64,000 nucleotides of DNA from Pseudomonas iridis (GTDB lineage Bacteria > Pseudomonadota > Gammaproteobacteria > Pseudomonadales > Pseudomonadaceae). Location of the stretch: positions 116,939 to 180,938 of the forward strand of contig NZ_JACXXO010000011.1 in NCBI RefSeq assembly GCF_017980685.1. The letters are read 5' to 3'. A program made the position numbers and the translations under genes. Below are positions 17,272-26,230 of the stretch, in pieces; the first letter of the stretch is position 1; each line of letters begins with the position of its first letter. The notes under the pieces are model-generated. The model made no database searches. It saw only the letters and a program-made list of their open reading frames with translations, and was not told the origin of the DNA.

Positions 17272-18753
17272 TCAGAGTTTCAACTGTCCAATGGCTTTGC
17301 TCAACTCGCCAGCCAACGTCGCCAACTCATTGCTGGTCGTCGCCGAATCCACTGTCTGCTGCACGGTGTTCTCGGTCACGTCGCGAATGCTCACCACCGC
17401 CCGATTCATCTCCTCGGCGACCTGACTTTGCTGCTCTGCCGCCACGGCGATCTGCGTGTTGCTCTCACGCATCTGCGCCACCGCTCCAGTGATTTCCGCC
17501 AGTGCCTCGCCCGCTTCCTGCGCCTGCTGCACACAATCGTCAGCCTTGTACGAACTCTCCTGCATGAAATCTACCGCATCACGCGTGCCGGCCTGCAACG
17601 CCGACACCATGCTGGTGATCTCGTCGGTGGAGGTCTGCACGCGTTTGGCCAGGTTGCGCACCTCATCGGCGACCACCGCAAACCCACGGCCCATCTCACC
17701 GGCGCGGGCCGCCTCGATGGCAGCGTTGAGCGCGAGCAGATTGGTTTGTTCGGCGATGCTGTGAATCACGCCGACCACGCCGTTGATCTTCTGGCTGTCC
17801 TCGGCCAGCCGTTGAATCATCTGCGCGGTCTGTTGCACGCCGCTGGACAGGCCGGTAATCGAATGCTGAACCCGTGCCACCACTTGCTGGCCGCTGCCGG
17901 CGAGGGCATCGGCGGTTTGTGACAGATCGCGGGTGGCGCCGGCGTGCTGGGCGATGTGGTAAACGGTGGCGGTCATTTCGTTGATCGCCGTGGCCGCCTG
18001 ATCGGTTTCACTCTGCTGGCCGAGCATGCCGTGACGCACTTCGTTCATGCTCGACGCCAGGCGCGCAGCCCCGACATCCAGTTGCCGTGCGGTATTGGCG
18101 ACAGTGGTGACGACGCGCTGATAACCGGCCTGCATCGCATTGAACGCATTGGCCATCTGCCCGACTTCATCCTTGCCGGCCAGCGGCACGCGGGCGCAGA
18201 GGTCGCCGCTTTTTTCAACGTGCAGCATCACGTCTTTCAACGTGTTCAGTTGGCTGAGCAGGAAGCGGATCAGCAGCTGCGAAGCGCCAAGCATGGCAAG
18301 CATCAGGATGAACACCGCCACCGCGTAATTGGCGAAGCGTTCTCCGAACACTTGAGTCAGGCTCGGGCCATAAGCGACGACCGCGACTTGCTGACCGTCG
18401 GCGCGGCTGAAAACTTCGGCGCCGATCAGCAGGTTGTCGCCGAACAGTGGCAGGTGATTGATCTCGTGCCAGCCATTGCTTTCGGTGATTTCCAGCAGCG
18501 GCTGATTGTTGAGGCGCGGTACTTCGCCGCGTTTAAACGTCAGCACTTGCTCGGCCTTGGGCAGCGGTTGCCCGGCAGGCCAGGCCTTGAGCAACTGCGC
18601 CTGAGTTTGCGCCGACGATTGGGCTGCGTGACTGCGCGCCTGCTGTTCGAGTTGAACGGCATACAACACCAGCAGCAGGGTGGTGACGAAGGCGACCGCG
18701 TTGACCGCCCAGAATTTGTATTTCAGCGAGATGTTGCTAAGCCAGGCACCCAT
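17272..18753 (-). CDS. Methyl-accepting chemotaxis protein
   Basis: A 493-residue chemoreceptor. A first membrane helix (about residues 13-33) is followed by a small periplasmic sensor region of about 130 residues, a second helix (about 165-188), a HAMP linker and the signalling domain. The hairpin tip that binds CheA/CheW (INGVVGVIHSIAEQTNLLALNAAIEAARAGE) is well conserved. The start MGAWLSN was preferred over a TTG 12 codons upstream. The ligand is not predictable because the sensor region shows no named domain by eye. It is monocistronic, with tatD downstream on the same strand but well separated upstream. Confidence 0.92.
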   Translation of the reverse strand: MGAWLSNISLKYKFWAVNAVAFVTTLLLVLYAVQLEQQARSHAAQSSAQTQAQLLKAWPAGQPLPKAEQVLTFKRGEVPRLNNQPLLEITESNGWHEINHLPLFGDNLLIGAEVFSRADGQQVAVVAYGPSLTQVFGERFANYAVAVFILMLAMLGASQLLIRFLLSQLNTLKDVMLHVEKSGDLCARVPLAGKDEVGQMANAFNAMQAGYQRVVTTVANTARQLDVGAARLASSMNEVRHGMLGQQSETDQAATAINEMTATVYHIAQHAGATRDLSQTADALAGSGQQVVARVQHSITGLSSGVQQTAQMIQRLAEDSQKINGVVGVIHSIAEQTNLLALNAAIEAARAGEMGRGFAVVADEVRNLAKRVQTSTDEITSMVSALQAGTRDAVDFMQESSYKADDCVQQAQEAGEALAEITGAVAQMRESNTQIAVAAEQQSQVAEEMNRAVVSIRDVTENTVQQTVDSATTSNELATLAGELSKAIGQLKL

Positions 18754-18858
18754 GGAGGTCTTCTCTGATAGCGGAAACAGTTTTGGCAAGGTGCCAGCAT
18801 TGTGCCGCTATGCAGGGGAGCCGATTTGATGTGGGTCAACAGATCCGGTGGTGAAAGA

Positions 18859-18933
18859 AAAAGATCGCAGCCTCGGGCAGCTCCTACAAGGGAATGCCGT
18901 CCATGTAGGAGCTGCCGAAGGCTGCGATCTTTT
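18859..18933. repeat. Palindromic repeat, GGAGCTGCCG family with GATCTTTT ends
   Basis: Near-perfect 30-base arms (left begins AAAAGATCGCAGCC, right ends GGCTGCGATCTTTT) with a 15-base spacer. It fills the gap between the chemoreceptor start and the tatD stop. The same family occurs at 46041 and 53956. Confidence 0.85.
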
Positions 18934-18938
18934 GATGT

Positions 18939-19745
18939 TCAGGCCAATTCAGGGAGACCAAAAAATATCCGGCTGCAAGCGGTCGTGTGCGCCGCCAGAT
19001 CTTCCTCGGTCTCACCCCGATGCAACGCCACCTCACGCAACACCTCAGTCAGATACGCCGGCTCATTGCGTCCGTTCTTCGGTTTCGGTCGCAGGGTGCG
19101 TGGCAGCAAATACGGCGCGTCACTCTCGAGCATCAGCCGCCCGCGCTTGATCTCCTTGACCAGCGGATGCAGATGCGTGCCTCGGCGCTCGTCACAGATC
19201 CAGCCGGTAATGCCGATGTGCAGATCCAGGTCGAGATAGCTGAATAGCGCCTTTTGTTCGCCGGTAAAGCAATGCACCACGGTGGCGGGCAGTTGATCGC
19301 GGAAATCCTTGAGAATCTCCAGCAGGCGCTGACTGGCATCGCGCTCGTGCAAGAACACCGGCAATTGCAGTTCAACGGCCAGTGCCAGATGTTCTTCGAG
19401 GACTTTTTCTTGCTGCGGGCGCGGCGAGAAATCGCGGTTGAAATCCAGCCCGCATTCACCCACCGCGACCACATTGGACTCCTTCAGCAAACTGCGCAGG
19501 CGTCGGGCGCTGTCAGCGTTCCAGTCACTGGCCGAATGCGGGTGAATCCCGGCGGTGGCGAACAGTCGTTGACCGCTTTCATCCAGATGCTGACAGAGTT
19601 CCAGCGCCTGCTCGCTCCCCTCGACGCTGGTGCCGGTCAGCACCAGTTGGCAGACCCCGGCGGCATAGGCGCGGTCGAGTACGGCCTGGTGTTTGTCGGC
19701 GAAACTTGGGTTGGTCAGGTTGACGCCGATATCGATGAGTTGCAT
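18939..19745 (-). CDS. tatD: TatD-family metal-dependent hydrolase/DNase
   Basis: The 268-residue TIM-barrel hydrolase matches TatD throughout: DIGVNLTN at the N-terminus, TAGIHPHSASDW, VAVGECGLDFNRDFSP, the metal-ligand strand VVHCFTGE and LESDAPYLLPRTLRPKPKNGRNEP. TatD is a Mg-dependent 3'-5' exonuclease with roles in DNA quality control. The ATG chosen begins MQLIDIG, the standard TatD start; the open frame extends 11 codons further without support. The coding sequence ends six bases from a large palindromic repeat. Confidence 0.9.
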   Translation of the reverse strand: MQLIDIGVNLTNPSFADKHQAVLDRAYAAGVCQLVLTGTSVEGSEQALELCQHLDESGQRLFATAGIHPHSASDWNADSARRLRSLLKESNVVAVGECGLDFNRDFSPRPQQEKVLEEHLALAVELQLPVFLHERDASQRLLEILKDFRDQLPATVVHCFTGEQKALFSYLDLDLHIGITGWICDERRGTHLHPLVKEIKRGRLMLESDAPYLLPRTLRPKPKNGRNEPAYLTEVLREVALHRGETEEDLAAHTTACSRIFFGLPELA

Positions 19746-19980
19746 GGTTGCTACCTCGGGCCGAAGGCCGGAAAGCATACCAGAGCTGTAGATTCATAAG
19801 AAAAGCCAAGAACTACAAAGAGTTATCGCTGTCTTTTGATGCCGCGAAACAGCTTGGGTTGGCAGCATGCCATCACTGTGCCAGTCTCTCGCACGTTGCC
19901 AGCGCTCCAGGCGCTCTGTTTTCGTCGGTGATTTCAACCGTTGCGCGGTGATTTCGCCCCATATCCTTTCCGGAGAGTGG

Positions 19981-21402
19981 ATGATTCGTCCCTCGGTTTT
20001 GCTGCTGTTGTGTGCATCTTTGCTACTGCCAATGACGGCGGTTGCGCGTCTGCCCGGGCCGCTACAAGCCGTGCCCGCCGCCAAAGTCCGCGATCTTTCG
20101 GAGATTCGCAGCAGCCGCGTGTTGCGGGTGCTGGTCAACCAGAGCCGTAACAGTTCCGGTGAAGTCCAGGGCCAGGCCATCGGCGTCGAATACCATCGCC
20201 TGCGTGCCTTCGAGCAATACCTCAATGGCCACTCCCGGGATGGCCAGGAAATTACCCTCAAGATCATTCCCAAAGCCAAGGATCAACTGCTCGGCGCGTT
20301 GCAGCGTGGGGAAGGTGACCTGGTGGCGCCCGGGGAATTGCTCGAACTGCAACCGGGTTATGCGGTGGCCAGCAGTGAACCGATCGCCAGCAACGTGCCG
20401 TTGGTGCTGGTGGGCATCAAAGGCCAGCGGCGCTACACCAAGGTCGAGCAACTCGCCGGTAAAACCCTGGCGCTGCCCACAGGTAGCGCAGCAGGGGAGG
20501 CGATCAGTCAGCTCAATCAAAAACTGGCGTTGCACAAACTCGCGCCGATCAAGATCGAATGGGTCGATCCGACGCTGGCCGTCGAGGATGTGCTGGAGAT
20601 GGTTCAGGGCGGCATTTTTCACCTGACCGTCGTTGAACTGCCGATCGCCGAGCGCTGGGGCAAGATCCTGCCCAAGCTGCGTGTTGATCGACAACTGGTG
20701 ATCAGTGAGCCGGGTGAGGAAAACTGGTTCGTGCGCCGTGATGCGTCGATGTTGCGGGCCAGCGTCGACCGCTTCATCAGCGGTTACAAGAAACCGGCGA
20801 ACGAAGACGCAGCGTTTCTGCGCATTTATCGCAGGCTCTATAAGGTTCACTATCCGTTGGCCAAGGCCGACCGTCAGCGTCTGGAAAAACTGCGTCCGAC
20901 CCTGCAAAAACACGCTGCTGCACAAAATATGGATTGGTTGAACCTGGCAGCGCTGGCGTTCAAGGAATCGGCGCTGCGACCCAACGCCCGCAGCGGCAGT
21001 GGCCCGACCGGGCTGATGCAGATCACGCCATCCGCCGCCCAGCGCGTCGGCGTGAACAATATCCAGAATCTTGATGCAAACGTGCAGGCCGGGGCCAAGT
21101 ACCTGGCGCTGATCCGCCGCAAGTTCTTCAACAGTCCCAAACTTAACGAGCGCGAACGCATGGCGTTCACGCTGGCGGCCTACAACATCGGCCCTGAGCG
21201 AGTGCAAGGCATGCGCGCCGAAGCGCGGCGCCGTGGACTCAATCCCAACCAGTGGTTCTTCCAGGTCGAGCGTATTGCCATGGAGCAGGTAGGAATGGGT
21301 GCCGTCAGCTATGTTAATAGCGTGAACAAGTATTACTTGGCGTTCGATCGGGAGCGGGAGTCGTTGGAGCCCGGTGGACAGAAAGTTGTCTCACGGAAAT
21401 AA
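19981..21402 (+). CDS. MltF-like membrane-bound lytic murein transglycosylase
   Basis: A 473-residue exported protein. Residues 1-21 form a signal peptide (MIRPSVLLLLCASLLLPMTA). Residues about 40-260 are a periplasmic solute-binding (SBP_bac_3) fold, and residues about 300-450 are an SLT lytic transglycosylase domain. The catalytic Glu lies in AALAFKESALRPNARS, followed by GPTGLMQITPSAA and TLAAYNIGPERV. This two-domain layout is that of MltF, which cleaves peptidoglycan glycan strands to anhydromuropeptides. The start follows GGAGAG; the open frame upstream is not used. It is possibly a second MltF-type paralogue, so no symbol is given. Confidence 0.88.
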   Translation: MIRPSVLLLLCASLLLPMTAVARLPGPLQAVPAAKVRDLSEIRSSRVLRVLVNQSRNSSGEVQGQAIGVEYHRLRAFEQYLNGHSRDGQEITLKIIPKAKDQLLGALQRGEGDLVAPGELLELQPGYAVASSEPIASNVPLVLVGIKGQRRYTKVEQLAGKTLALPTGSAAGEAISQLNQKLALHKLAPIKIEWVDPTLAVEDVLEMVQGGIFHLTVVELPIAERWGKILPKLRVDRQLVISEPGEENWFVRRDASMLRASVDRFISGYKKPANEDAAFLRIYRRLYKVHYPLAKADRQRLEKLRPTLQKHAAAQNMDWLNLAALAFKESALRPNARSGSGPTGLMQITPSAAQRVGVNNIQNLDANVQAGAKYLALIRRKFFNSPKLNERERMAFTLAAYNIGPERVQGMRAEARRRGLNPNQWFFQVERIAMEQVGMGAVSYVNSVNKYYLAFDRERESLEPGGQKVVSRK

Positions 21403-21438
21403 TCAAATAAATCGATTGTTATGGCGAAATATTTGCGC

Positions 21439-21466
21439 TTTAAACATGAAAATAACTGATTAATAT
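21439..21466 (+). promoter_or_regulatory. Candidate sigma-70 promoter of the DoxX gene
   Basis: TTTAAA and TAATAT hexamers spaced by 16 bases in an AT-rich stretch, 43 bases before the DoxX start. Confidence 0.35.
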
Positions 21467-21509
21467 AGCGGCCAAACCACACACACTTTCGCAAAACAAG
21501 GAACGCAGC

Positions 21510-21944
21510 ATGAGCTCTCTGATCAACAAGGTACTGTTCACCCGCGCTGGCTACGGCCTGACCATCCTGCGCATCGTGGTCGGCGTGATTTTCGCCGCAC
21601 ATGGCGCACAAAAACTCTTCGGAATGTTCGGTGGGTATGGACTTGCCGGCACTGCGCAGTACATGGAGAGCCTGGGTTTGACGCCGGGTTACGCCATGGC
21701 CGTTCTGTCGGGTGGCACCGAGTTTTTCGCTGGCCTGGCGCTGATCATCGGCCTGCTGGTCCGTCCGGCAGCATTGGGTTTGACCGTCCTGTCGCTGGTG
21801 GCGATCTTCACCGTGCACATCAGCAACGGTCTGTTCATGGCCAACAACGGTTACGAGTTCGCCTTGGCTTTGCTCGGTGGCAGCCTCGCGGTGCTGATCG
21901 AGGGCGCCGGCAAGCTATCGGTGGACCGCGCCATCGCCGGTTGA
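21510..21944 (+). CDS. DoxX family membrane protein
   Basis: A 144-residue inner-membrane protein with four hydrophobic helices. The DoxX signature is clear at the start: a basic N-terminus, GYGLTILRIVVGVIFAAHGA, then QKLFGMFGGYGLAGTAQYME. Bacterial DoxX-like proteins are linked to redox or thiol stress in some species, but the exact role here is unknown. AAGGA precedes the ATG, and a strong terminator follows 17 bases after the stop, so it is a single-gene transcript. Confidence 0.85.
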   Translation: MSSLINKVLFTRAGYGLTILRIVVGVIFAAHGAQKLFGMFGGYGLAGTAQYMESLGLTPGYAMAVLSGGTEFFAGLALIIGLLVRPAALGLTVLSLVAIFTVHISNGLFMANNGYEFALALLGGSLAVLIEGAGKLSVDRAIAG

Positions 21945-21961
21945 CCGCTCTGGCTCAAGCA

Positions 21962-21989
21962 AAAGGCCCGCATTGTGCGGGCCTTTTTT
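21962..21989 (+). terminator. Intrinsic terminator after the DoxX gene
   Basis: AAAGGCCCGCA-ttg-TGCGGGCCTTTTTT hairpin: 11-base stem, three-base loop, T-run. Confidence 0.9.
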
Positions 21990-22003
21990 GTTGTGGCTGA
22001 TTC

Positions 22004-22033
22004 TTGACACTGATCGGTCACGTTCTCTAGGAT
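22004..22033 (+). promoter_or_regulatory. Sigma-70 promoter upstream of a structured leader
   Basis: A perfect TTGACA at 22004-22009 and TAGGAT at 22028-22033, with 18 bases between. Transcription would begin near 22040, leaving a leader of about 150 bases before the gene at 22192. Confidence 0.6.
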
Positions 22034-22039
22034 GTTGCC

Positions 22040-22191
22040 CATGCGCCGATTTAAACAGCTACTTGCGGGGCGCCAGGTGACTCGATCAGTCACTGTCAGA
22101 AGCCGGAACAGGGCTTCGAAATACCGCTAAAGCGCTGGTTCGGTGTTGCCTCTCACCTGCCATGCAGACTTTTGAGGCAGAGACACGACCA
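22040..22191 (+). ncRNA. Structured 5' leader with consecutive hairpins (candidate regulatory RNA)
   Basis: Four short inverted repeats follow one another: GTGACT/AGTCAC (22077-22093, perfect), GAAGCC/GGCTTC (22099-22117, perfect), ACCG/CGGT enclosing a GC-rich loop (22123-22144) and GCCTC/GAGGC (22148-22178). The last one masks the only GAGG near the start codon. This suggests a cis-acting leader or a small RNA. No known riboswitch was recognised. Confidence 0.4.
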
Positions 22192-22500
22192 ATGAATGCA
22201 TTACGCCCTCCAGCACGTCCCGCGCCGATCACGGCACATATCACCCAGCGCAATCCAAAAATCCTCCTTGGCGGTAAACATCAGCCGACGCTGTTGCGTT
22301 ATCTCGATGGCTGGCCACGGCGCAGCGGCGGTCCTGCCGCGTTCCTGATCCAGTTCGTTGAGGACGGCGAGTCGCTGAAGCGTTTTGCCAGTGACAGTTT
22401 CGATCTGGCGGTGATTCAGTCGCCGAGTCAGGAAGAGGCCTCTGAAATGATCAGGCAACTGGTGCGTGTCGCGCGGCAGGGGCTGATTACCCGCCGCTGA
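22192..22500 (+). CDS. Hypothetical protein, 102 residues, behind a structured leader
   Basis: A soluble, basic protein of 102 residues with no signal peptide or membrane helix. The N-terminal third is proline-rich (RPPARPAPITAHITQRNPK). The rest looks like a small alpha/beta domain (FLIQFVEDGESLKRFASDSF, then a helical EEASEMIRQLVRVARQGL). I do not recognise the family. The ATG at 22192 has no good ribosome site; an in-frame ATG at 22162 would add ten residues. A strong promoter and a hairpin-rich leader suggest post-transcriptional control. It converges tail-to-tail on greB with no gap. Confidence 0.65.
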   Translation: MNALRPPARPAPITAHITQRNPKILLGGKHQPTLLRYLDGWPRRSGGPAAFLIQFVEDGESLKRFASDSFDLAVIQSPSQEEASEMIRQLVRVARQGLITRR

Positions 22501-22998
22501 TTACGGGTAATCGATCGCCACGATGTAAACGCATTGTTCGCCGGTCGGGGTCTGCACGCGCACTTCGGCATCCAGCGCCTTGCCAATCAAGGCGCGGGCC
22601 AACGGCGAATCAATGCTGATCAGGCCCAGCTTCAGATCCAGTTCATCCGGGCCAACGATGCGGTAGCGCGATTGCTTGCCTTCTTCGTCCTCGATGGTGA
22701 CCCAGGCGCCGAAGTAGACCTTGTTCGGATCGCTGGGTTTTTCGCTGACAACCTTGAGTGCTTCCAGGCGTTTGGTGAGGAAGCGCACACGACTGTCGAT
22801 TTCGCGCAGCATCTTCTTGCCGTAGGTGTATTCAGCGTTTTCCGAACGATCCCCCTGAGCCGCCGCCTCACTGACCGATTGCGTCACTTGCGGGCGGCGC
22901 ACGTGCCACAACTCATGGAATTCGGCGCGCATCCGCGCTTCACCCTCAGGGGTGATAAGCGCGGTGCCGGCGGTGCGGGGAGGGCGATAACGGCTCAT
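22501..22998 (-). CDS. greB: Transcription elongation factor GreB
   Basis: A 165-residue Gre factor that rescues backtracked RNA polymerase by stimulating transcript cleavage. The N-terminal coiled-coil carries the acidic tip region (AAAQGDRSENAEYTYGKKMLRE, about residues 46-67), which reaches the polymerase active site. The C-terminal FKBP-like domain (YFGAWVTIEDEEGKQSRYRI to IDSPLARALIGKALDAEV) binds the secondary channel. The N-terminal MSRYRPPRTAGTALITPEG extension and the YFGAWVxxED motif are of the GreB rather than GreA type. It is separated by 34 bases from the permease gene upstream on the same strand. Confidence 0.93.
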   Translation of the reverse strand: MSRYRPPRTAGTALITPEGEARMRAEFHELWHVRRPQVTQSVSEAAAQGDRSENAEYTYGKKMLREIDSRVRFLTKRLEALKVVSEKPSDPNKVYFGAWVTIEDEEGKQSRYRIVGPDELDLKLGLISIDSPLARALIGKALDAEVRVQTPTGEQCVYIVAIDYP

Positions 22999-23032
22999 GG
23001 CAACTTCTTGTGGTGACGAGCGCTTGAGTCTA

Positions 23033-25537
23033 TCAACCCTCGCGCAACACTGTCAGCGGACTTGCATTGAGTGCCCGGCGCGTGCCGAACACGCCAGCGC
23101 CGCCAATCAGCACTGCGCCAATCAGCGGTAGCACCAGCAGCCACGGATGCGGATGCCACGGCAGATCGAACGCGTAGCGATACAGCACCAGACTCACCAC
23201 TTCCGAGCCAATTGCCGCGAGCAAACCGCTGACCGCGCCGAGCAGGCCGAACTCGATGCGCCGCGCCTTGATCAGCAATTGCCGCTCCGCACCCAATGCA
23301 CGCAGGAGCGCGCCTTGGCGGATGCGTTCATCCAGCGTCGCTTGCAACCCGGAAAACAGCACGGCCATGCCCGCCGCCAGGACAAACAACAGCACGTATT
23401 CCACCGCCAGAGTGACCTGGGCGAGGATGCTGCGCAGTTGCTCAAGCAAGGCTTCGACCTGAAGGATGGTCACCGCCGGGAAGGCGCGCGACAGTTCGAC
23501 GATCTGCTGGTCGTGACCCGCGGCCAGATAGAAACTGGTCAGGTAGGTCGCTGGCAGATCCTTCAATGTGCCGGGCTGGAAGATCATGAAGAAGTTCGGC
23601 TGGAAGTTGTCCCAGTTGATATCGCGCAGGCTGGTGACTTTCGCTTCGCGATTGACTCCGCCAACACTGAACACCATGTGATCGCCCAGCTTGAGCTTGA
23701 GACTCTCGGCAACTTTGCCTTCCACTGACACACCCGGTACATCACCGGTTGGCTGATCGGTCCACCACGATCCGGCGGTCAGTTTGTTGCCGGCCGGCAT
23801 ATCCGCGGCCCAGGTCAGGCTGAGGTCACGTTGCACCGCGCGGTCGCCGGCAGAATCCTTGCTGACGATTTGGCGCACCGGCTCACCGTTGATGCTGATC
23901 AGCCGCCCCGGCACGACCGGGTACAGTGGCGCCGCTTGCGCAGACACCTTGATCAGGTGATCGGTGAAAGCCTGCTTGTCCGCCGGCAAAATATTCAGGG
24001 CAAAGTAGTTCGGCGCGTTTTTTGGCAGCTGGTTCTGCCAGGTGTCGAGCAGTTCACCACGCAACAGCGCGATCAGCGCCATGGACAACAGGATCAGTCC
24101 GAAGGCCAGCGATTGACCCGCTGCGGCCAGTGGGTGGCGCAAAAGTTGGCCGAGGCCAAGACGCCACGGCAACGATGCACGGGCGAGCATCCGCCGCAGG
24201 CTTTGCAGCAACAACAGCAGCAGGCCACCCAGCACCAGCGCAGCGACGACGCCACCGCCGAGCAGTGCGAACGTCAGCAGCAGATCAAGGCTCAGGCGCC
24301 ACATGATCAGACCTAGAGCGCCCAAAGCGGCGCCGTAAACCATCCAGGTACTCGATGGGATCGGCAGCATGTCGCGGCGTAGCACGCGCAATGGCGGTAC
24401 ACGACCCAGCGCGGCGAGCGGCGGCAGGGCGAAACCTGCCAGCGCCACCAACCCGGTGCCGATCCCGGCGATGGCCGGAAACAGGCCGCCCGGTGGCACA
24501 TCACTCGGCAACAGATCATGCAGCAGCGCAAACAAACCCAACTGTGCCAACCATCCAAGCAAAGCGCCGCTGAGGCTGGCGAGCAGACCCAGTACCGTCA
24601 GTTGCAGGCTGAACAACACCATGGTTTCGCGGCGTGACAAGCCGAGGCAACGCAGCAACGCACTGGCATCGAAACGACGGCTGGCGAAGCGATTTGCCGA
24701 CAGAGCGACGGCCACCCCGGCCAGCAATACCGCGACCAGGCTGGCCATGTTCAGATAGCGTTCGGCTTTGCCCAGCGCACCACCAATCTGTCGGTTGCCG
24801 TCGCGGGCATCCTGAATCCGCTGGTTCGCCGCGAGTCCCGGTTTGATCAACTGTCGATAGGTTTCCAGCGCTTGCGGCTCGCCGCGCCACAGTTCGCGGT
24901 AGCTCACCCGACTGCCGGGCTGCACCACTGCGGTGGCGGCAAGATCGTCGAGATTGATCAGCACCCGTGGCGTCAGGCTGTAGAAGTTGCCGGCGCGATC
25001 CGGCTCGTAGGTCAGCACCCGGGTCAGCTTCAATGTCTTCGAGCCGACATCGATGCTGTCGCCGATCTTCAGATCCAGCGCAGTCAGCAGACGTGCCTCG
25101 ACCCAGGCTTCGCCCGGTTGTGGTTCGCCGCCGGTCTCTTCAGTGGCGAAGGGCGCCGGGGCGCTTTTCAGTTCGCCGCGCAATGGGTAAGCGCGATCAA
25201 CCGCTTTGATACTCGACAACTGAATGCCGTTGTCGGTGGCGATGACGCTGGAGAACTCCACCACTTGCGCATGGTTCAGACGCAGCTCGGTGCCGCTCCT
25301 GATCTGCTCCTCACGGGCCGGCGAGCTGCCTTCAAGCACCAGGTCTGCGCCGAGAAACTCGGTGGCACGCAACATCATGGCGCCGTTGAGGCGAGCGCCG
25401 AAATACCCGATGGCGGTACTCGCGGCCACCGCCACGACGAGGGCGAAGAACAAAACCCGCAATTCTCCGGCGCGGGCATCGCGCAGCAGTTGGCGGAGGG
25501 CGAGGCTGAACAGACGCAACATCGGCAGACGTGCCAT
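23033..25537 (-). CDS. ybbP: ABC transporter permease, FtsX-like (YbbP family)
   Basis: The 834-residue inner-membrane protein has a first helix at about residues 20-45 and a large periplasmic (MacB_PCD-like) region to about 255. Two FtsX-type membrane blocks follow (about 255-480 and 700-830). This is the YbbP layout: a large permease working with the YbbA ATPase next to it. Its TGATG junction with the ATPase gene (stop and start overlapping by one base at 25537) shows translational coupling. The YbbAP pair lies beside tesA as in E. coli. The substrate is unknown; family work points to lipophilic or secreted products. Confidence 0.88.
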   Translation of the reverse strand: MARLPMLRLFSLALRQLLRDARAGELRVLFFALVVAVAASTAIGYFGARLNGAMMLRATEFLGADLVLEGSSPAREEQIRSGTELRLNHAQVVEFSSVIATDNGIQLSSIKAVDRAYPLRGELKSAPAPFATEETGGEPQPGEAWVEARLLTALDLKIGDSIDVGSKTLKLTRVLTYEPDRAGNFYSLTPRVLINLDDLAATAVVQPGSRVSYRELWRGEPQALETYRQLIKPGLAANQRIQDARDGNRQIGGALGKAERYLNMASLVAVLLAGVAVALSANRFASRRFDASALLRCLGLSRRETMVLFSLQLTVLGLLASLSGALLGWLAQLGLFALLHDLLPSDVPPGGLFPAIAGIGTGLVALAGFALPPLAALGRVPPLRVLRRDMLPIPSSTWMVYGAALGALGLIMWRLSLDLLLTFALLGGGVVAALVLGGLLLLLLQSLRRMLARASLPWRLGLGQLLRHPLAAAGQSLAFGLILLSMALIALLRGELLDTWQNQLPKNAPNYFALNILPADKQAFTDHLIKVSAQAAPLYPVVPGRLISINGEPVRQIVSKDSAGDRAVQRDLSLTWAADMPAGNKLTAGSWWTDQPTGDVPGVSVEGKVAESLKLKLGDHMVFSVGGVNREAKVTSLRDINWDNFQPNFFMIFQPGTLKDLPATYLTSFYLAAGHDQQIVELSRAFPAVTILQVEALLEQLRSILAQVTLAVEYVLLFVLAAGMAVLFSGLQATLDERIRQGALLRALGAERQLLIKARRIEFGLLGAVSGLLAAIGSEVVSLVLYRYAFDLPWHPHPWLLVLPLIGAVLIGGAGVFGTRRALNASPLTVLREG

Positions 25538-26220
25538 CAAGGCTCCAGGGGGGCGACCAACAGCCCGGCTTCAAGACGGATCAGACGCCGGCAGCGATGG
25601 GCCAGGCGTTCGTCGTGGGTCACCAGCACCAGAGTGGTGCCACGTTCCTTGTTCAATTCGAACAGCAAGTCGCTGATGCGCTCGCCGGTGTGGCTATCGA
25701 GGTTGCCGGTGGGTTCATCGGCGAACAACACGTCAGGTTCGGCAGCAAACGCCCGGGCAATCGCCACGCGTTGTTGCTCGCCACCGGACAATTGGCGCGG
25801 TGAGTGCGTCAGGCGCTGGCCGAGGCCGACCCGTTGCAGCAATTGGGTGGCGCGCTCACGGGCGTCTTTGCGGCCATCAAGCTCCAGCGGCAACATGACG
25901 TTTTCCAGGGCGTTGAGGCTGTCGAGCAATTGGAATGACTGAAAGACGAAACCAACGTGCTCGGCACGAATGCGCGCGCGCTGGTCTTCGTCGAGACCGC
26001 TCAGAGCCTGGCCGGCCAGCGTGACTTCGCCGCTGCTGGGCAAGTCGAGCCCGGCGAGCAGGCCCAGGAGGGTGGATTTGCCGGAACCGGACGCGCCAAC
26101 GATGGCCAGGCTGTCGCCCTTGTTCAGTTCCAGGCTGAGTTCGTGCAGGATAGTCAGTTCACCTTCCGCGCTGGAAACCACTTTGCTGAGGTTCTTCGCG
26201 GTGAGAATGCTTGCGCCCAT
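25537..26220 (-). CDS. ybbA: ABC transporter ATP-binding protein (YbbA family)
   Basis: The 227-residue ATPase has Walker A (GASGSGKST, about residue 44), Q-loop (FQSFQLLDSLNALENV), signature (LSGGEQQR), Walker B (DVLFADEPTGNLD) and the switch His (VTHDERLAHR), so it is complete. It is of the MacB/LolD-like group that powers FtsX-type permeases without driving transport across the membrane itself. The start MGASILTAKNLSK gives the normal length; the open frame upstream is antisense to tesA and was rejected. It is divergent from tesA, with only ten bases between the start codons, so both share one control region. Confidence 0.93.
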   Translation of the reverse strand: MGASILTAKNLSKVVSSAEGELTILHELSLELNKGDSLAIVGASGSGKSTLLGLLAGLDLPSSGEVTLAGQALSGLDEDQRARIRAEHVGFVFQSFQLLDSLNALENVMLPLELDGRKDARERATQLLQRVGLGQRLTHSPRQLSGGEQQRVAIARAFAAEPDVLFADEPTGNLDSHTGERISDLLFELNKERGTTLVLVTHDERLAHRCRRLIRLEAGLLVAPLEP

Positions 26221-26230
26221 GGAGAATCCG

